Shown: positions 11,684-22,822 of the stretch, piece by piece
How the letters are laid out: the number at the start of each line of letters is the position of its first letter
Position numbering within the stretch: position 1 is the first letter of the stretch
From: Cokeromyces recurvatus
Taxonomy: Eukaryota; Mucoromycota; Mucoromycetes; Mucorales; Mucoraceae
Reading direction: 5' to 3'
DNA: 64,000 bases
Assembly (NCBI RefSeq): GCF_025118155.1
Contig: NW_026251404.1
Coordinates: 1 to 64,000, forward strand
Translations under genes and position numbers: made by a program
The notes under the pieces: model-generated
Told to the model about the DNA's origin: nothing
The model's input: only the letters and a program-made list of their open reading frames with translations
Database searches by the model: none

Positions 11684-12142
11684 TCAAGTCGTTTGAGATT
11701 CTGACTGTTTGAATATTCGATTACATCGTAGACATACTACCAAAGTATAGACCATATTCTCGCCAGCGTTCATTTCTATCAAGGACTCCAAAATAAGTAT
11801 TGGGTAAATATTCTTGAAGCAGAATATCACTGGTTTAGATTTTAACTTGAGTATCCAGTTTGTCAGCTTCAATACTCTCAGCATCATCTTCATAGTTAAA
11901 GCTGTTATAGAACAAGCTCTGGATAAAAGCATAAGTATTATTATAATAGATGAATTACATAATAAAGGATAAACTATAAGCCTGAATATAAAATAAAACT
12001 CTGTATATAACATCTTGTAAATAATATAAAACTTCTTATTGACATCCAATCGTCTAGATGGATCAATTATAAGACATCGTATTATTTCTGAAATATTTAT
12101 TTTTATAACCTTGACAAATGATTCAGATCGTCTTTGATCCAA
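11684..12142 (-). pseudogene. Unrecognised ORF in the relic island (152 codons)
   Basis: A single open frame starting MDQRRSESFVKVIKINISEI. The first 40 residues look like folded protein (RCLIIDPSRRLDVNKKFY), and the end (MVYTLVVCLRCNRIFKQSES) likewise, while the middle is erratic and rich in I/L. I suspect an old copy of a repetitive ORF that has drifted. It sits between two LINE fragments. No function assigned. Confidence 0.3.
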
Positions 12143-12492
12143 TAAAATAAAGCTATAAAAAATATCAGGAACATAAACTCAAATTAGACAATTTAAAACC
12201 TTAATCAGATCATTATAACACCCAATAGATAATCCATATAAATCAGATTCTTGATGCAACAAGACGTATATATCTGAATAATAACACTGTTTCATGACTT
12301 ATCTTTTTTATTTCTTTGATTCAGGATTTATTAATATAAATACAAGCAATTGTGTAGACATAAAATAATCTTTAACTTTCAATTCTTATTTTTTTTATTT
12401 TACTTTTCTTTATTGAATAAAACATAGTCTCAAACTATACTTCCTTTTGTTCCCTTTCTTTCTTCTTTTTCTTTTTCTTTTTCTTTAAAGTA

Positions 12493-13085
12493 TTACGTTC
12501 CATCGTAAAAGCCCCAAAAACTAGTGATGCTACCAATCGGAGATAAGTAACTGTCACTGTCACTGTCACTTGTTTCTTCTAATCGTTCTTGTTGTGAACA
12601 CAAGTTTTCAAAGAACTCAAGTTTATTCTTAAAGTCCTCATTAGGATAGCAGGCTAATGGTACAGAAGATGAAGCAATTACAACATCAACAGCAGCAGTG
12701 ACTATAGTCGTTGGTGTTGAATCAATTGCTATGCTTTCAAAAAAGTTAATACGCTGCATAAATTGACTAGCAACTGAATCATTATTCTGTTCAGCTTGGT
12801 TTACTTCATTCTTCTCTTCAGGAGGAAGAGCCACCTCAGTCTTCTCGGGATAGACAGTTTCATTCGTCTTAGTTTGAGTATCTTCATTCATAGTATTACC
12901 TTTTTCTAGATCAATGTTTGATTGCTGGTCAAAATTATCATCCTTGAGATTGGCAATATTGCAATTTTTTTCAATGTCATCATAGCTAAAGTGATCTTCG
13001 TTTTCCTTGTTAAAGTGCTTTTTATGACGAACAGTTCGTACCAAAAAGAAGAAACCAACAAAAAAATATGGAAAAATGACAAGGG
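12493..13085 (-). CDS. Predicted single-pass membrane protein, last exon (unknown)
   Basis: The frame has no ATG at its upstream end but opens after an acceptor-like AAATAG at 13086-13090. Just inside, residues ALVIFPYFFVGFFFLV form a membrane span followed by a basic stop-transfer RTVRHKK. About 180 residues of polar, acidic, probably cytoplasmic tail follow, with an SDSDSDS run and ending FWGFYDGT. This looks like the last exon of a type I membrane protein. No upstream exons could be recognised between 13090 and 13620, so the gene may be truncated or its first exons may be too short to see by eye. Family unknown. Confidence 0.45.
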
Positions 13086-13624
13086 CTATTTATATGTTTT
13101 TGGAAGGTAAGTGATATTAATAGAAGTATGATTTGGACAAGCGGATACTGCTACAATAAAGCATTATGTGTAAATATTGTCTCTGAGTAATTCTGCATGC
13201 AATATGCATATTTCTCCCTGAGCTGTCTCTGTTACTAACAATATACCCAATGGTTATTTCTGGGGTAAGTGCCACGTTGATATTAATTCACAGTGAATAT
13301 GCTATTATTACTATTATCATCCTCTAAGATGTTATTACATAACAATATTTAATATTATAGATGTATATTGTATATATAATATGTATGATTTATGTAAGTG
13401 ATTATGTAACTACATATAACAGTCATAATCCTATTGAATTCTTATTATTATATAATACAATGTATATGATTATTTTTAACAATGACCTGTTATTAAAACT
13501 GAATGTTGTAGAATGAATATTATGCTGTAAAGTACAATACACTAGTGTTATTTGAATAACTTATTTATTATGTAAATAAATGATGGTTTATTTCTATCAA
13601 CTTAGTTATAAGGATGACTACAAT

Positions 13625-13912
13625 CATAACAGTAGCTAATGATTCTTTACGTGCTCAGAAATTTTGGATAGAAACAGGTGAATTATCACCTTCTTATCTT
13701 AAACGCTACCATTCGATTGACTAAAAGTTTCGTACCAGAATTAACAAATCCAATCAGTCCGACTTCTTGTACTTCACCGGAAACCTTAACAGAGACTGCT
13801 CGTGTTTTCTATCAACAGTTATATACTCCTGACAGTATTGACCTACAAACTACTAACCACCTAGCTCAAACTATAAATTCTTCTTCCATTCTCAGTGATG
13901 ATCAACGCGAAA
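13625..13912 (+). mobile_element. LINE fragment (ORF2 linker before the RT domain)
   Basis: Reads as the region between endonuclease and reverse transcriptase of a Mucoromycota-type LINE: SLRAQKFWIETGELSPSYLK, then after a frameshift SPTSCTSPETLTETARVFYQ and a QTINSSSILSDDQR segment. It ends abruptly near 13912, where the minus-strand decayed gene begins. It covers a different part of ORF2 from the 10.4-11.6 kb fragment, so the two could come from one element broken apart or from two insertions. Confidence 0.75.
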
Positions 13913-14593
13913 TGGGCTAAGATGATACATTACTGCCTTATCTTCCTCCTCGGTCAACTTCATTATGCTTGGGTTAGCAATTATAGAAAGATTTTCTAAA
14001 GGAAAAGAAGAAAATTTGAACTTCTTTAGCATTTGTATATGCTCAACATTAAGAGTATATACACTCTTTAAAGATTCTTCCAAAAGACACTAGTGAGAAT
14101 AATAAATTGTTAGTTACTTATCTTGACATGTAAATCAAATATTCTAGAGTATTGTGTGGAAGTGTATATATTGGAACTTGGTGAATTTCTAAATATCGGT
14201 TGTACAGCTCTTCGTCAAGATTTAGTTTTGGCGACATGCCCCTGCCAACTCGAATAATGTTATGATTTTCAAGGCTATCAGTTAATTAAGCTTTGTTATC
14301 CTTCCATTAGTTGTTTTAGTTAATGCTTTTTGCTAGCCTATAGGGATGAAATTTCTCTGTTTTTTTTTTTTCGTTATGCAAAAAATCAATTCAGTCTTTT
14401 CACACGTCACAAACCTATGACATGATGTTAGTACTTTTAGTTTGAGAGTTACTATAATACTTGCTTTTTCATTTAGCTTTTCCTTTTTCTTGGAATGACT
14501 TTTACTGTCATCAGTTTTATTGTCAAGCTGGCTCTTGTTACTGTTACTACTAATACTGTTGTTGTTGTTGACGCTACTGCTACCTTTATCCAT
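13913..14593 (-). pseudogene. Decayed multi-exon gene truncated at a LINE fragment
   Basis: Three minus-strand blocks read as protein. Block 1 (14415-14593) starts MDKGSSSVNNNN, is K/S/N-rich, and ends at an AG|GTTTGT donor. Block 2 (about 14121-14274) has VGRGMSPKLNLDEELYNRYL and HQVPIYTLPHNTLEYL. Block 3 (13913-14089) has LLEESLKSVYTLNVEHIQML and IMKLTEEEDKAVMYHLS. Blocks 1 and 2 join in phase. Between blocks 2 and 3 the expected donor lies one base out of phase behind a TAA codon, so the join fails. Block 3 runs directly into antisense LINE sequence. A broken donor plus loss of the 3' end points to a pseudogene, though one sequencing error could explain the donor. Family not recognised. 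Confidence 0.4.
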
Positions 14594-16264
14594 TTTTTTT
14601 TAAAAAATAACCATTAGAGTTTAGTATATTAAAAATAGCAATTGCCACTAAATTACTTCATCACTTAAATAAATGTTGTCAGTATACATAATAATGTTGT
14701 GGTTATTAACTGGGCTCTGTGGTGCTCTTTTGACTTTCTTCGCTATGATACTCGCTTTATTGGGTTAAAAAATAGTTATATTCAAACAAGTATATCAAAA
14801 ATATTCTTAAATACACTCTACAATAACGTTTTATAAATGTAAAACATATTCTTTGATTTCACTAGGAACTTTTATGTAAATAATCTGATTAATATCTTCC
14901 AAATAATTTGCTCCTATTGTTTTGAACCTTTTGAATTTGTTGACATTGTTATGAGTAGATATAACATAGTTATATAATTTTCAATTCTTGGCGTTATTCA
15001 TGTGAAAGAACTTTCTAGCACCATCAGCTTTGGAGATTCAAAAGGTTTTATATGCATAATTACTATTCATATTGGAAGTAAGGAACAATGGTATTGCCTT
15101 CTAGGAACGTGTTATTTTTAGGGACAATCATTATAGAATTTCATATACGTCATCAATATGATTGAGTCCAAGTTCCTGTATAAATAAATAAATAAAAAAA
15201 AATCATATTTATTACACACATACATGGTTGTGTCTTAATAACCGCTATTGCTGCATGGTATGGCATCCGTAATGCTCAGGGGTAGCTCGACTATGAACAA
15301 TCTCCGTGGGCTTGATGAAATTTCGAATGCATGACGCAACTAAATGGAAACAGAGTTGACTCTTGCATTTGATAATCTAAATTATTTTATGCAAGAGGTG
15401 TTCGTCGAGATTTTTTTTGTTTTATTTTGTAACAACGCTTAAAGATACTACATGGCGTCTAAATAAAAGGATATGGTATTGCTTTTCATCTCAAATCATT
15501 ATTTTGCTATTAATATTTTTCTTTTATCTATTCGAGTAATTTCAATATACACTCGTAAGTGAATAATATCTATAGTACAAATCATCCTGTATAAATCATA
15601 CAGGCATTATTTAAACAAAACATTTAGCTTCCTTTATCAATCCCTTATTTCATAACTTTTCTGCTCCAACATCCTGTATATTTCAATCATACGAATTAGA
15701 ATCAAAAGCCATTAATGAAGAAAACCATCGAAGCCTCTCTCTCTCTCAATTCTTATATCAAAGCGTTATTAAATCGATTATTCTCACGAAATATTTAACA
15801 TACAAATGTATTGCAACATAATAAACTAATATTTTATGCTTAGTTTTAGACTATTGTTACTGTAAAATAACATATACAATGCTCAATAAAGCTTTATCTA
15901 ATAAATCAATTGTATATAATACACATAATATGCCAAGATTTAAAAATAATTATTATGTTTGACAATAAATTAGTTCAGATAGTTTAATAACACAAGACTA
16001 TTGTACTGTCAGACCTGATCATTCTATATAATATTGATCTGAATATAACCTGTTGTAATGCTACGTTATATTTTGATTATACTTTAAGCTTAGAGTTTTT
16101 ATCGCTTTTTTTTAACTTTTCTTTATTCATTCCAAACTTGAATAACATAATGTCAAACAAATTCAAAAAAAAAAAAGTGAAGGGAGACTGGAGAGTACAA
16201 TATAGACCTATTACTCTCGTACAGTTATTACGTTATTTCATGATATTCGTATTTAAGTAAGAGT
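14594..16264. other. Gene-free AT-rich stretch
   Basis: No supported gene on either strand. A short segment at 15270-15345 has weak resemblance to tRNA boxes but does not fold (see rejected items). The rest is AT-rich with A and T runs. Confidence 0.45.
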
Positions 16265-16800
16265 ATGGAATCAAGCAGGAAATCATTAACATTGAAACTA
16301 AGAGTGCTCCTGTTAGAATCAAAATATCTGATAATCATTTTAAAGATGTTGACAAAAAAAAAAAAGGTTTTTGAGTTGATTTATCTAAATGGTGTAAGTG
16401 TCCGTTCGGTTGCCTTGAAATTAAGTATTAAATTGTGTACTGCTAATGATTTCGAAAAAGAGCTAAAGAACTTCATTGAAAGAAAATCTGATAGTGGTAG
16501 ACATGTAGGACGATTACTAATATTAAATGAAGAACATAAAGAGTTTTTTTTTTATTGATATGGTCGACGAAAATACCAGTTCTTTAACTCTGGATGTTAT
16601 AATAGACACAGTTTGGGCAGCTCGATATTGGTAAGACAGTATTTTATAATTTTGTAACAAAAAAGTTTTCTATTTGTCTGAAAAGAGCTCACTTTCATCC
16701 AGTTAGGAGAAACCATCTTGACAAAATTGAAGAACATTACCAGTGGTTTAGTCAATAGATGAAAGCAGGATATAAATTATATTCGAAGTTTGTGTCTTTC
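16265..16800 (+). pseudogene. Degenerate DDE transposase fragment (Tc1/mariner-related)
   Basis: The plus strand gives an N-terminal helix-turn-helix-like stretch (KVFELIYLNGVSVRSVALKL) and HVGRLLILNEEHKEF. After a frameshift in a T run (16544-16553) follow IDMVDENTSSLTLDVIIDTV, then in a further frame KTVFYNFVTKK, RAHFHPVRRNHLDKIEEHYQ and a YKLYSKFVSF tail. These are the order and spacing expected between the DNA-binding region and first catalytic motif of Mucorales Tc1-like transposases. The catalytic core is missing. Confidence 0.7.
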
Positions 16801-16844
16801 TATTTCATAAATCACTCGAATCTTGTATTCAAGTTATTTACAAA

Positions 16845-17440
16845 ATTCCATATTTCAGCTTTATATTAGGAGAGGGGGGGTTTATAGTGATCTTCATTTT
16901 ATTCTTTAAATAGTGGTTAAGTCGCCAAAACTGCTTGGCCAATTCTTCTATAATATCTTCAGAAAGGAGCTGAGGACCTTGATTAATCAAACATTCTATA
17001 TACTCTTTATATCTGGCAGTAATAGAACTGTTAGGGTCACCATTCATCTTTTGTTTTTTATATGGCACCTCTACAGTCTTTTTTTACTTTTACACCATCT
17101 TTTAGAAGTATGGGGGATCGATATCAAATTCTCTTACAAACATGGCTATATTACCTCGCTCTTCATATACTTCTATCATCCTGTCTATAAACCTTTCTCT
17201 TTCTCTGTCGCTATAATCATTATACATTTTCGGATTTGATTTTGCAGCTTTTGATTATTTAGCAACCTTCTCCTCAGCGATTTTCTATACAGGTTTGTGA
17301 AGCTAAATATATCTGCTAACTTGTTATTGTTTGAAGAACCATGTTAAAATTATAAATTTGAGATAAGATGCCCTTCACTGGATCATAAACTTTTTCTACC
17401 TGTTCATTGTAAAGATTATCTTGTCCATCCTTATAAAAAA
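16845..17440 (-). pseudogene. Degenerate transposase N-terminus, opposite orientation
   Basis: The minus strand reads NLYNEQVEKVYDPVKGILSQ, then after stops YNDYSDRERERFIDRMIEVY and NIAMFVREFDIDPPYF. After further stops come VPYKKQKMNGDPNSSITARY and QGPQLLSEDIIEELAKQF, ending LKNKMKITI. This matches the two DNA-binding subdomains of a Mucorales Tc1/mariner-like transposase as I know the family. Several stops; no DDE domain. It converges with the plus-strand fragment ending near 16800, so two related elements seem collapsed tail to tail. Confidence 0.6.
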
Positions 17441-17676
17441 AAAAAAAAAAAAAAAAGACTGCTCGCTATTTTGTAAAACTCGAAAGAGCGAAAGAGTAAA
17501 CAACCACTTCAGGAGCTTGCGATAGCTATCATCCTTTCAACTACCGACAATTTGTGTCAACAAATTACTCTAACTCAAACTGACAAAATCGAAAGGCCTG
17601 ACTGTAGATAATATTTTGGATGGTAAAGCTGGTGGTGACTGTTTCCTCCTTTAAATTCTTTAATGACCTCTTAACC

Positions 17677-17677
<1 letters not shown>

Positions 17678-17722
<45 letters not shown>

Positions 17723-17723
17723 A
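17678..17723. repeat. T38-A8 homopolymer block before the BCL7-like gene
   Basis: A run of 38 T followed directly by 8 A, about 17-60 bp upstream of the start codon at 17740. Such T-then-A blocks recur next to gene starts in this window and may act as nucleosome-excluding promoter elements (inference). Confidence 0.8.
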
Positions 17724-17739
17724 TAACTCGTATATTTAA

Positions 17740-18782
17740 ATGACTAGTAGATATCGTGAAAGAAAATATAATACTTCTGATAATGATCGTTTATTAAGAG
17801 CATTGTCACAACCTGTTCAAGCATGGTAATTTAAAAAAAGCAAATTACAAAACATGTTCTATTTTATTAAATAAAAAAGATTATTATTTAGGGATAAAAA
17901 ATGGACACAGCATTCAAATTCAAAGAATCTTCAGACATTCAAATGGATGAAGTGTAATATTTATTTAATTTTATTTTATTTCACATTATTAATATTTCAA
18001 ACGTAATGCGATTTTGGTTAATTGTAGCTGACAGAGTTATAGAATTTGAAGAGGATGAAGATGAAATTGAGCGAGAATCAATGGAGGTTGAACAAACACC
18101 TGCTAAAGACATAATAATAGACACAGAAGTAAAAGACGAGCAAATAGCTACTAATAAAACTACAAGTGAAACAAGTAGTACTCCTGATAAAACTAATGAA
18201 ACTAATGCTAAACACGAAAATGTTGGTGATAAACAGCCAGATTCACTTTCATCTAATCTATTAAAAGACACTATTCCTGGAGGACCAAGTAGTTTAATTT
18301 TAACAAATAAAGTTGTCTCTTCAGTACAACAGCAAGATGATGACGATGATGATGAACAGAGATCTCAAACGCCTAATTTAGATGATATTTCGGATGTTGA
18401 AGATCCTAATGCTAACAATGATGACAGTAATGATGTAGATAGTGTCAATGATCCATCAAAGCATCCGGCATTAGCTCCTCATGCACAACCTCATTTAACT
18501 GATGATGACATGACAGATTCAGCAGCTGCTACACCACAAACAACAACTGATAGTAACACACCAATGACAATATTAGGAGATGACACTATGCCCGAAACAA
18601 ATAATAATAATAATCAACATATCCAGACTGGTCCTCATCCATTAAGTCAAGAAATTCTTACAGGTGCAACTGCTTTTATAAATAATGCAGATGTCAATCC
18701 TTTAAATAATACTTTAACCGATGTTCAAGCACCAGAAGATAATGTTACTACACATCAACCACTTGAGACTATGGAAGAATAA
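17740..18782 (+). CDS. BCL7-like protein (possible SWI/SNF accessory subunit)
   Basis: Exons 17740-17825, 17892-17953 and 18028-18782 give 300 aa. After splicing, residues 1-60 match the BCL7 N-terminal domain pattern: a short basic start (MTSRYRERK), a helix (DNDRLLRALSQPVQAW), then WDKKWTQ and a TFKWMKS turn, equivalent to KWEKKWV and YKWVPV in animal BCL7. An acidic segment (about 54-66) and a long, disordered D/N/T/S-rich tail follow, as in animal BCL7. Animal BCL7 proteins are subunits of SWI/SNF (BAF) chromatin remodellers; a nuclear role here is inferred. The two small introns fall inside the conserved domain, so uncorrected ORF calling would miss it. WRAP73 follows on the same strand after 136 bp. 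Confidence 0.75.
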
Positions 18783-18918
18783 TTTATAGATTATATTCTT
18801 TTTTTTTTAAAAAAAAAAATATGTTAATAAACTAATTTCAGATAAATTATGAAATACGCGACTTTAAATTTTCGTGTTTTTTTTATATATATATATATTC
18901 TTATTCTTATAAATATTA

Positions 18919-20759
18919 ATGACTGATCCAATATATTTTTCTTACAGCAATCTTTACAAACATTCAAAGTTTCAATGCAAAATTTCACCCAATAATCATT
19001 ATGTAGCTAATGCAATAGAAAATCGTCTAGTGATTCGAGCCCATGGACAAGATCTAACTGTAGTTCAAGTCAATGAAACACGCCAACCTATTGATTATCT
19101 ATTATGGTCACCTACCTCTGACTATATTTTGACAACTAACTTTGAAAAGTCTCGGATCGATGTAAGATCAGTGATAGATCCAAAATGGCATGGGGTAATT
19201 ACAGATGAACGATACCCCTTTATCAAAATAAAATGGAGTCCGGATTCAAAAAATATTTTGTGCATTTCAGAATTAAAGGTAAAGAAGTTAATGCAATTAT
19301 TAACACAACTCTGATACTATTTTAAAACAATTTCAAGTTACGATTAGCTATATGGAATTTGTCAACGAAGGAAATGAAATTTATTAATCATATCAAGTAT
19401 TCAGAAAAAGGTACTATCTATGCTATATATATATATATATATGTAGTGTAGTGCTTTTGATTTATTCTGAATCTACTAGGAATTGAATTTAGCCCAGATG
19501 GAAAATATGTAGCTATAGTAGAAAAATATAATGGAAAAGATTGTATTGGGATTTATCAAGGAAATTCATTTATATTGTTACATGTAAGAACATGTTGAAA
19601 AGTAAAGTGATTACTAGAAAGCATATTTATATATTTATATGCAATGTGTATATGTTTACGTATAAAATAGAGATTTGAAGTAGACACAGTGAATTTAGAT
19701 AATATTAAATGGTCACCTGATAGCTTGTATATTGCTGTTTGGGACAATTGCTTATATGTAAGTTCGTAAAGGTGTATAATATAATATATTAATTTTATTT
19801 TAGCATAAACTATTAGTTTATAGACAAGATGGGTTTTTATGTACGATATATAAAGGCTATGAATTTGGATTAGGTATAAAATGCGTTAATTGGAGTCCTA
19901 ATGGTGAATTATTAGCTTTGGGCAATTTTGATCAAACAGTGGGTTAATAATGCGAAATAGAGATACATACTTATATATTAAAAGTTAACATCTCAATTAG
20001 ATTCATTTATTATCAACGTTGTCATGGAAATTAATTGGTATATTGCAACATCCAACAGTATTGACCGAAACTATGGAAACGGTAACATTATAATTTATCT
20101 TTACCTATTTAATATTTATGTATTTGTTAGATTGCATTAGAGGAAATTGAAGTACCGCAGTCTGGGATGCCCTCATTTCAAAAGTTTAATATAGATTGTA
20201 AAGAAGAATAGATACAAACATATACGTGAGTTTTAACTTTTTTAAATTCTTTTAGATCGCCATATTCTATCACGGCCATTCAATATACCCACACGAAAAA
20301 CAGCATATGAGGAAATAAATCCTAGGATTGGTATTGGATTATGTCAATTTAGTCCTGATGGGCTTTATCTTTTTAGTAAAAGTGATATAATGCCTAATGT
20401 GATATGGATATGGCAGATAAAATCATTAAAATGTTTACATATTATTTTATTTCGGAAAACGATTAAGCAAGTATGCTGGAATCCTTCTAGAAAGCATCTA
20501 TTAACAATTATAAGTGGTGATGAACATGTACATTTTATACAGCCACTCATAGAAAATGATGGAATAGATATTTCTCCACAAAAAATACCAATGAGTAAGA
20601 TGCAATGAATTTTTTTTTTAAAAAAAGAAAATTGAATTTAAACTTTTTCTTTCTTTATTTACAGCTGATTTTTTGGTCAAAAAAATGAAATGGGATTCAA
20701 ATGGTAATTCATTATTATTGATGGATCATGAATTATTTTGTTTAGCAGTTCAAAAATAA
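18919..20759 (+). CDS. WRAP73: WD-repeat protein WRAP73/Wdr8
   Basis: Centrosome or spindle-pole WD40 protein; in fission yeast Wdr8 acts with Msd1 and kinesin-14 Pkl1 at spindle poles. Nine exons: 18919-19278, 19338-19410, 19480-19583, 19671-19757, 19804-19938, 20001-20081, 20131-20197, 20256-20594 and 20665-20759. The protein shows repeated WSP blades (LLWSPTSDYIL, IKWSPDSKNIL, EFSPDGKYVA, IKWSPDSLYIAVWD, VNWSPNGELLALG, CQFSPDGLYL, CWNPSRKHLL) and the family-specific stretch AVWDNCLYHKLLVYRQDG with YEFGLGIKCVNWSP. The donor of intron 5 is GTGGGT, unusual here, and intron 2 contains an AT repeat. It ends 103 bp from the convergent aminotransferase gene. Confidence 0.9.
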
Positions 20760-20862
20760 AAATGAAATATCGGACTTTTTTTTTTACCCCAGTTTTTATT
20801 TTTATTATTATTATTTTGTTTTGTAAAACAATACTAGTTGGTATATAATGAACATATTGTGT

Positions 20863-22476
20863 TTAATCTTTATGATCTTCGAGGAATTGATTATGGAACT
20901 TTTTAAGAGCAGAACAGAAATTGTCAAATAAATGTTCTTCAGGTAAGAAAGTAGATCTAAAATGCCATGTGCCTTCCTTCTGACCAAATCCAGATCCTAT
21001 TTTAATTTCAATAATCGTGAGAAATATGTATTATTTTTTTTTTTTTTTGTGTAAATATATAAATTTTTACCTGGCACGACACAAACACCAGTAGCTTCTA
21101 ACATGGCATGTGAGTAATAAGCATCAGGGGCCATGTTAAGTTTCTTTGCTGCCTCAATAGATCTTTCTGGTAGAGTAATAGATGGGAAAAGATACATTGA
21201 TCCTTGTGCAGGTTGGCAACTAACACCTTCAAGACTATTAAAGCATTCTTCCAATTTTTTAGACCTTCTTTTTAAAGAAACATAAATAGCGTCTATTTCT
21301 TCAGTATATGACTCATAAGAAGCATCTCCAGATTTAGGAGGGTTACACATCAGGTCGACTAAAATTTGTCCATGCAAATTAGGACATAATGAGACAGAAG
21401 TCATTTTATACAGTTGTTCCATGACCTCCTTATCTATATTAACGCACTCAAAGTAACCACCACGACGTCCACATTCACCTACCATACCTTTGGAGATTGA
21501 ATGAAAAGATACTAATTCAACCCCTTGTTTCACTTCGGGATTAGGATGATCCATTAAAGCCTTTTTAAAGCTAACAAAGGGACGTTCATGAGATTGATAA
21601 ATGTTTGTTTGATAGACTTCATCTGCTAACAAGACAAGACGATGTTGATAGCAGAAGGATACGATATCACACATATTTTCACCTGTTAAACATTGACCGG
21701 TAGGATTACCAGGGTTAATGATGACAAGTGCCCTAACGTCTGTACCTTGCTTACGAGCGTCTATTACAACTTGTTCAAGTTGTTGAATATCCAAACTCCA
21801 ACCTGTTGATTCGTCCAGATAATAAGGCACAGGTGTAGCACCATAAAGAGAAAGGGTAGCAGAATAAAGGGGATATTGAGGAATGGGGATCATAATACCT
21901 GTATTTTTGTTTTCTGTTAAAATGTTTAAAAGGGTTTGAACACCTGAGGATGCGCCTTGTGTTAAATAGATATGATTAGGATCTGCTTCAAATCCGTCAC
22001 GTCTCTCAATGAATTGAGCCACAGTATTACGAATGAAGGGAACTCCCTGGGAATGAGAATAAGCGCCTACACTACCAATTGATTTTAATAATAATTCAGC
22101 TCGTTCAATTGCGTCCAAGGGGTATAACTGAGATATAAGAGAACGATTTTCTTTCTTTAAGAGATCTGGATTATCACAAAGAGAAGAGACCTAAATACAT
22201 AAAATGTTTGTAACATTTTCAATTAAAAAATAAAATAGCGATAATTACCTGTCTAAAAAAAGTAATAGGTTTTTGGTTTAATTGCTGAGGATTACCAATA
22301 TTACAATTAACTACTCTATCAAAATCATATTTGTCTCCTTTTCCTTTTTCCATATCAGTTCTAATCTCTTCTGCACGAATAGCCAAGCGACCACGAACAG
22401 CATATTCGACACTTTTGATAAGTGGATTCATATTTTTAAGTGTTAATACTTTCTCAACAGGCTCAGTGACAGTCAT
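20863..22476 (-). CDS. ALT1: Alanine aminotransferase
   Basis: PLP-dependent enzyme interconverting alanine and 2-oxoglutarate with pyruvate and glutamate. Exons 22249-22476, 21071-22190 and 20863-20996 give 493 aa, normal for the family. Fold type I signatures are visible: GNPQ with IGNPQQLNQKPITFFRQ near 60-76, YSHSQGVPFIR, LTQGASSGVQ, IINPGNPTGQCLT, LLADEVYQ, and the Lys-containing SFHSISKGMVGECGRRGGYFE. The C-terminal exon gives SGFGQKEGTWHFRSTFLP with the substrate carboxylate-binding Arg. The chosen start (MTVTEPVEKV) lacks an obvious mitochondrial presequence, so a cytosolic form is likely; an upstream in-frame Met exists but the leading segment is Phe/Lys homopolymer. The 3' end faces WRAP73. 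Confidence 0.95.
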
Positions 22477-22774
22477 TTTGTTTTTCTTTTCTTTTTTTGG
22501 TTTAAAAAAGTAAAAAAAAAAAAAAAAAAAAGGACAAGAAGAAAAAATTAACGTCAAAACTTATGCTATAAATAGTCTTTTTTTTTTGTGGTTGTTCAAG
22601 TATGAAGTCATATGATAGAATTATATTTTGCCATTTTCAATAAAAAATAAGAGCTATTAAACTTAATAGAATAAGCTTCTTATTAGATTTGATTGGCTTT
22701 ACAATATAATGTGGGGTAATTTGATTACAGCACCAGATCCCGAGTTTTTTTTTCCTGGTTTCATAATAATGTGC

Positions 22775-22822
<48 letters not shown>

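Noticed and set aside
15270..15345. Possible tRNA gene (TAGCTCGAC and TTTCGAATGC)
   Set aside because: The T stem and acceptor stem do not pair around the TTCGAAT loop; only weak box similarity remains.
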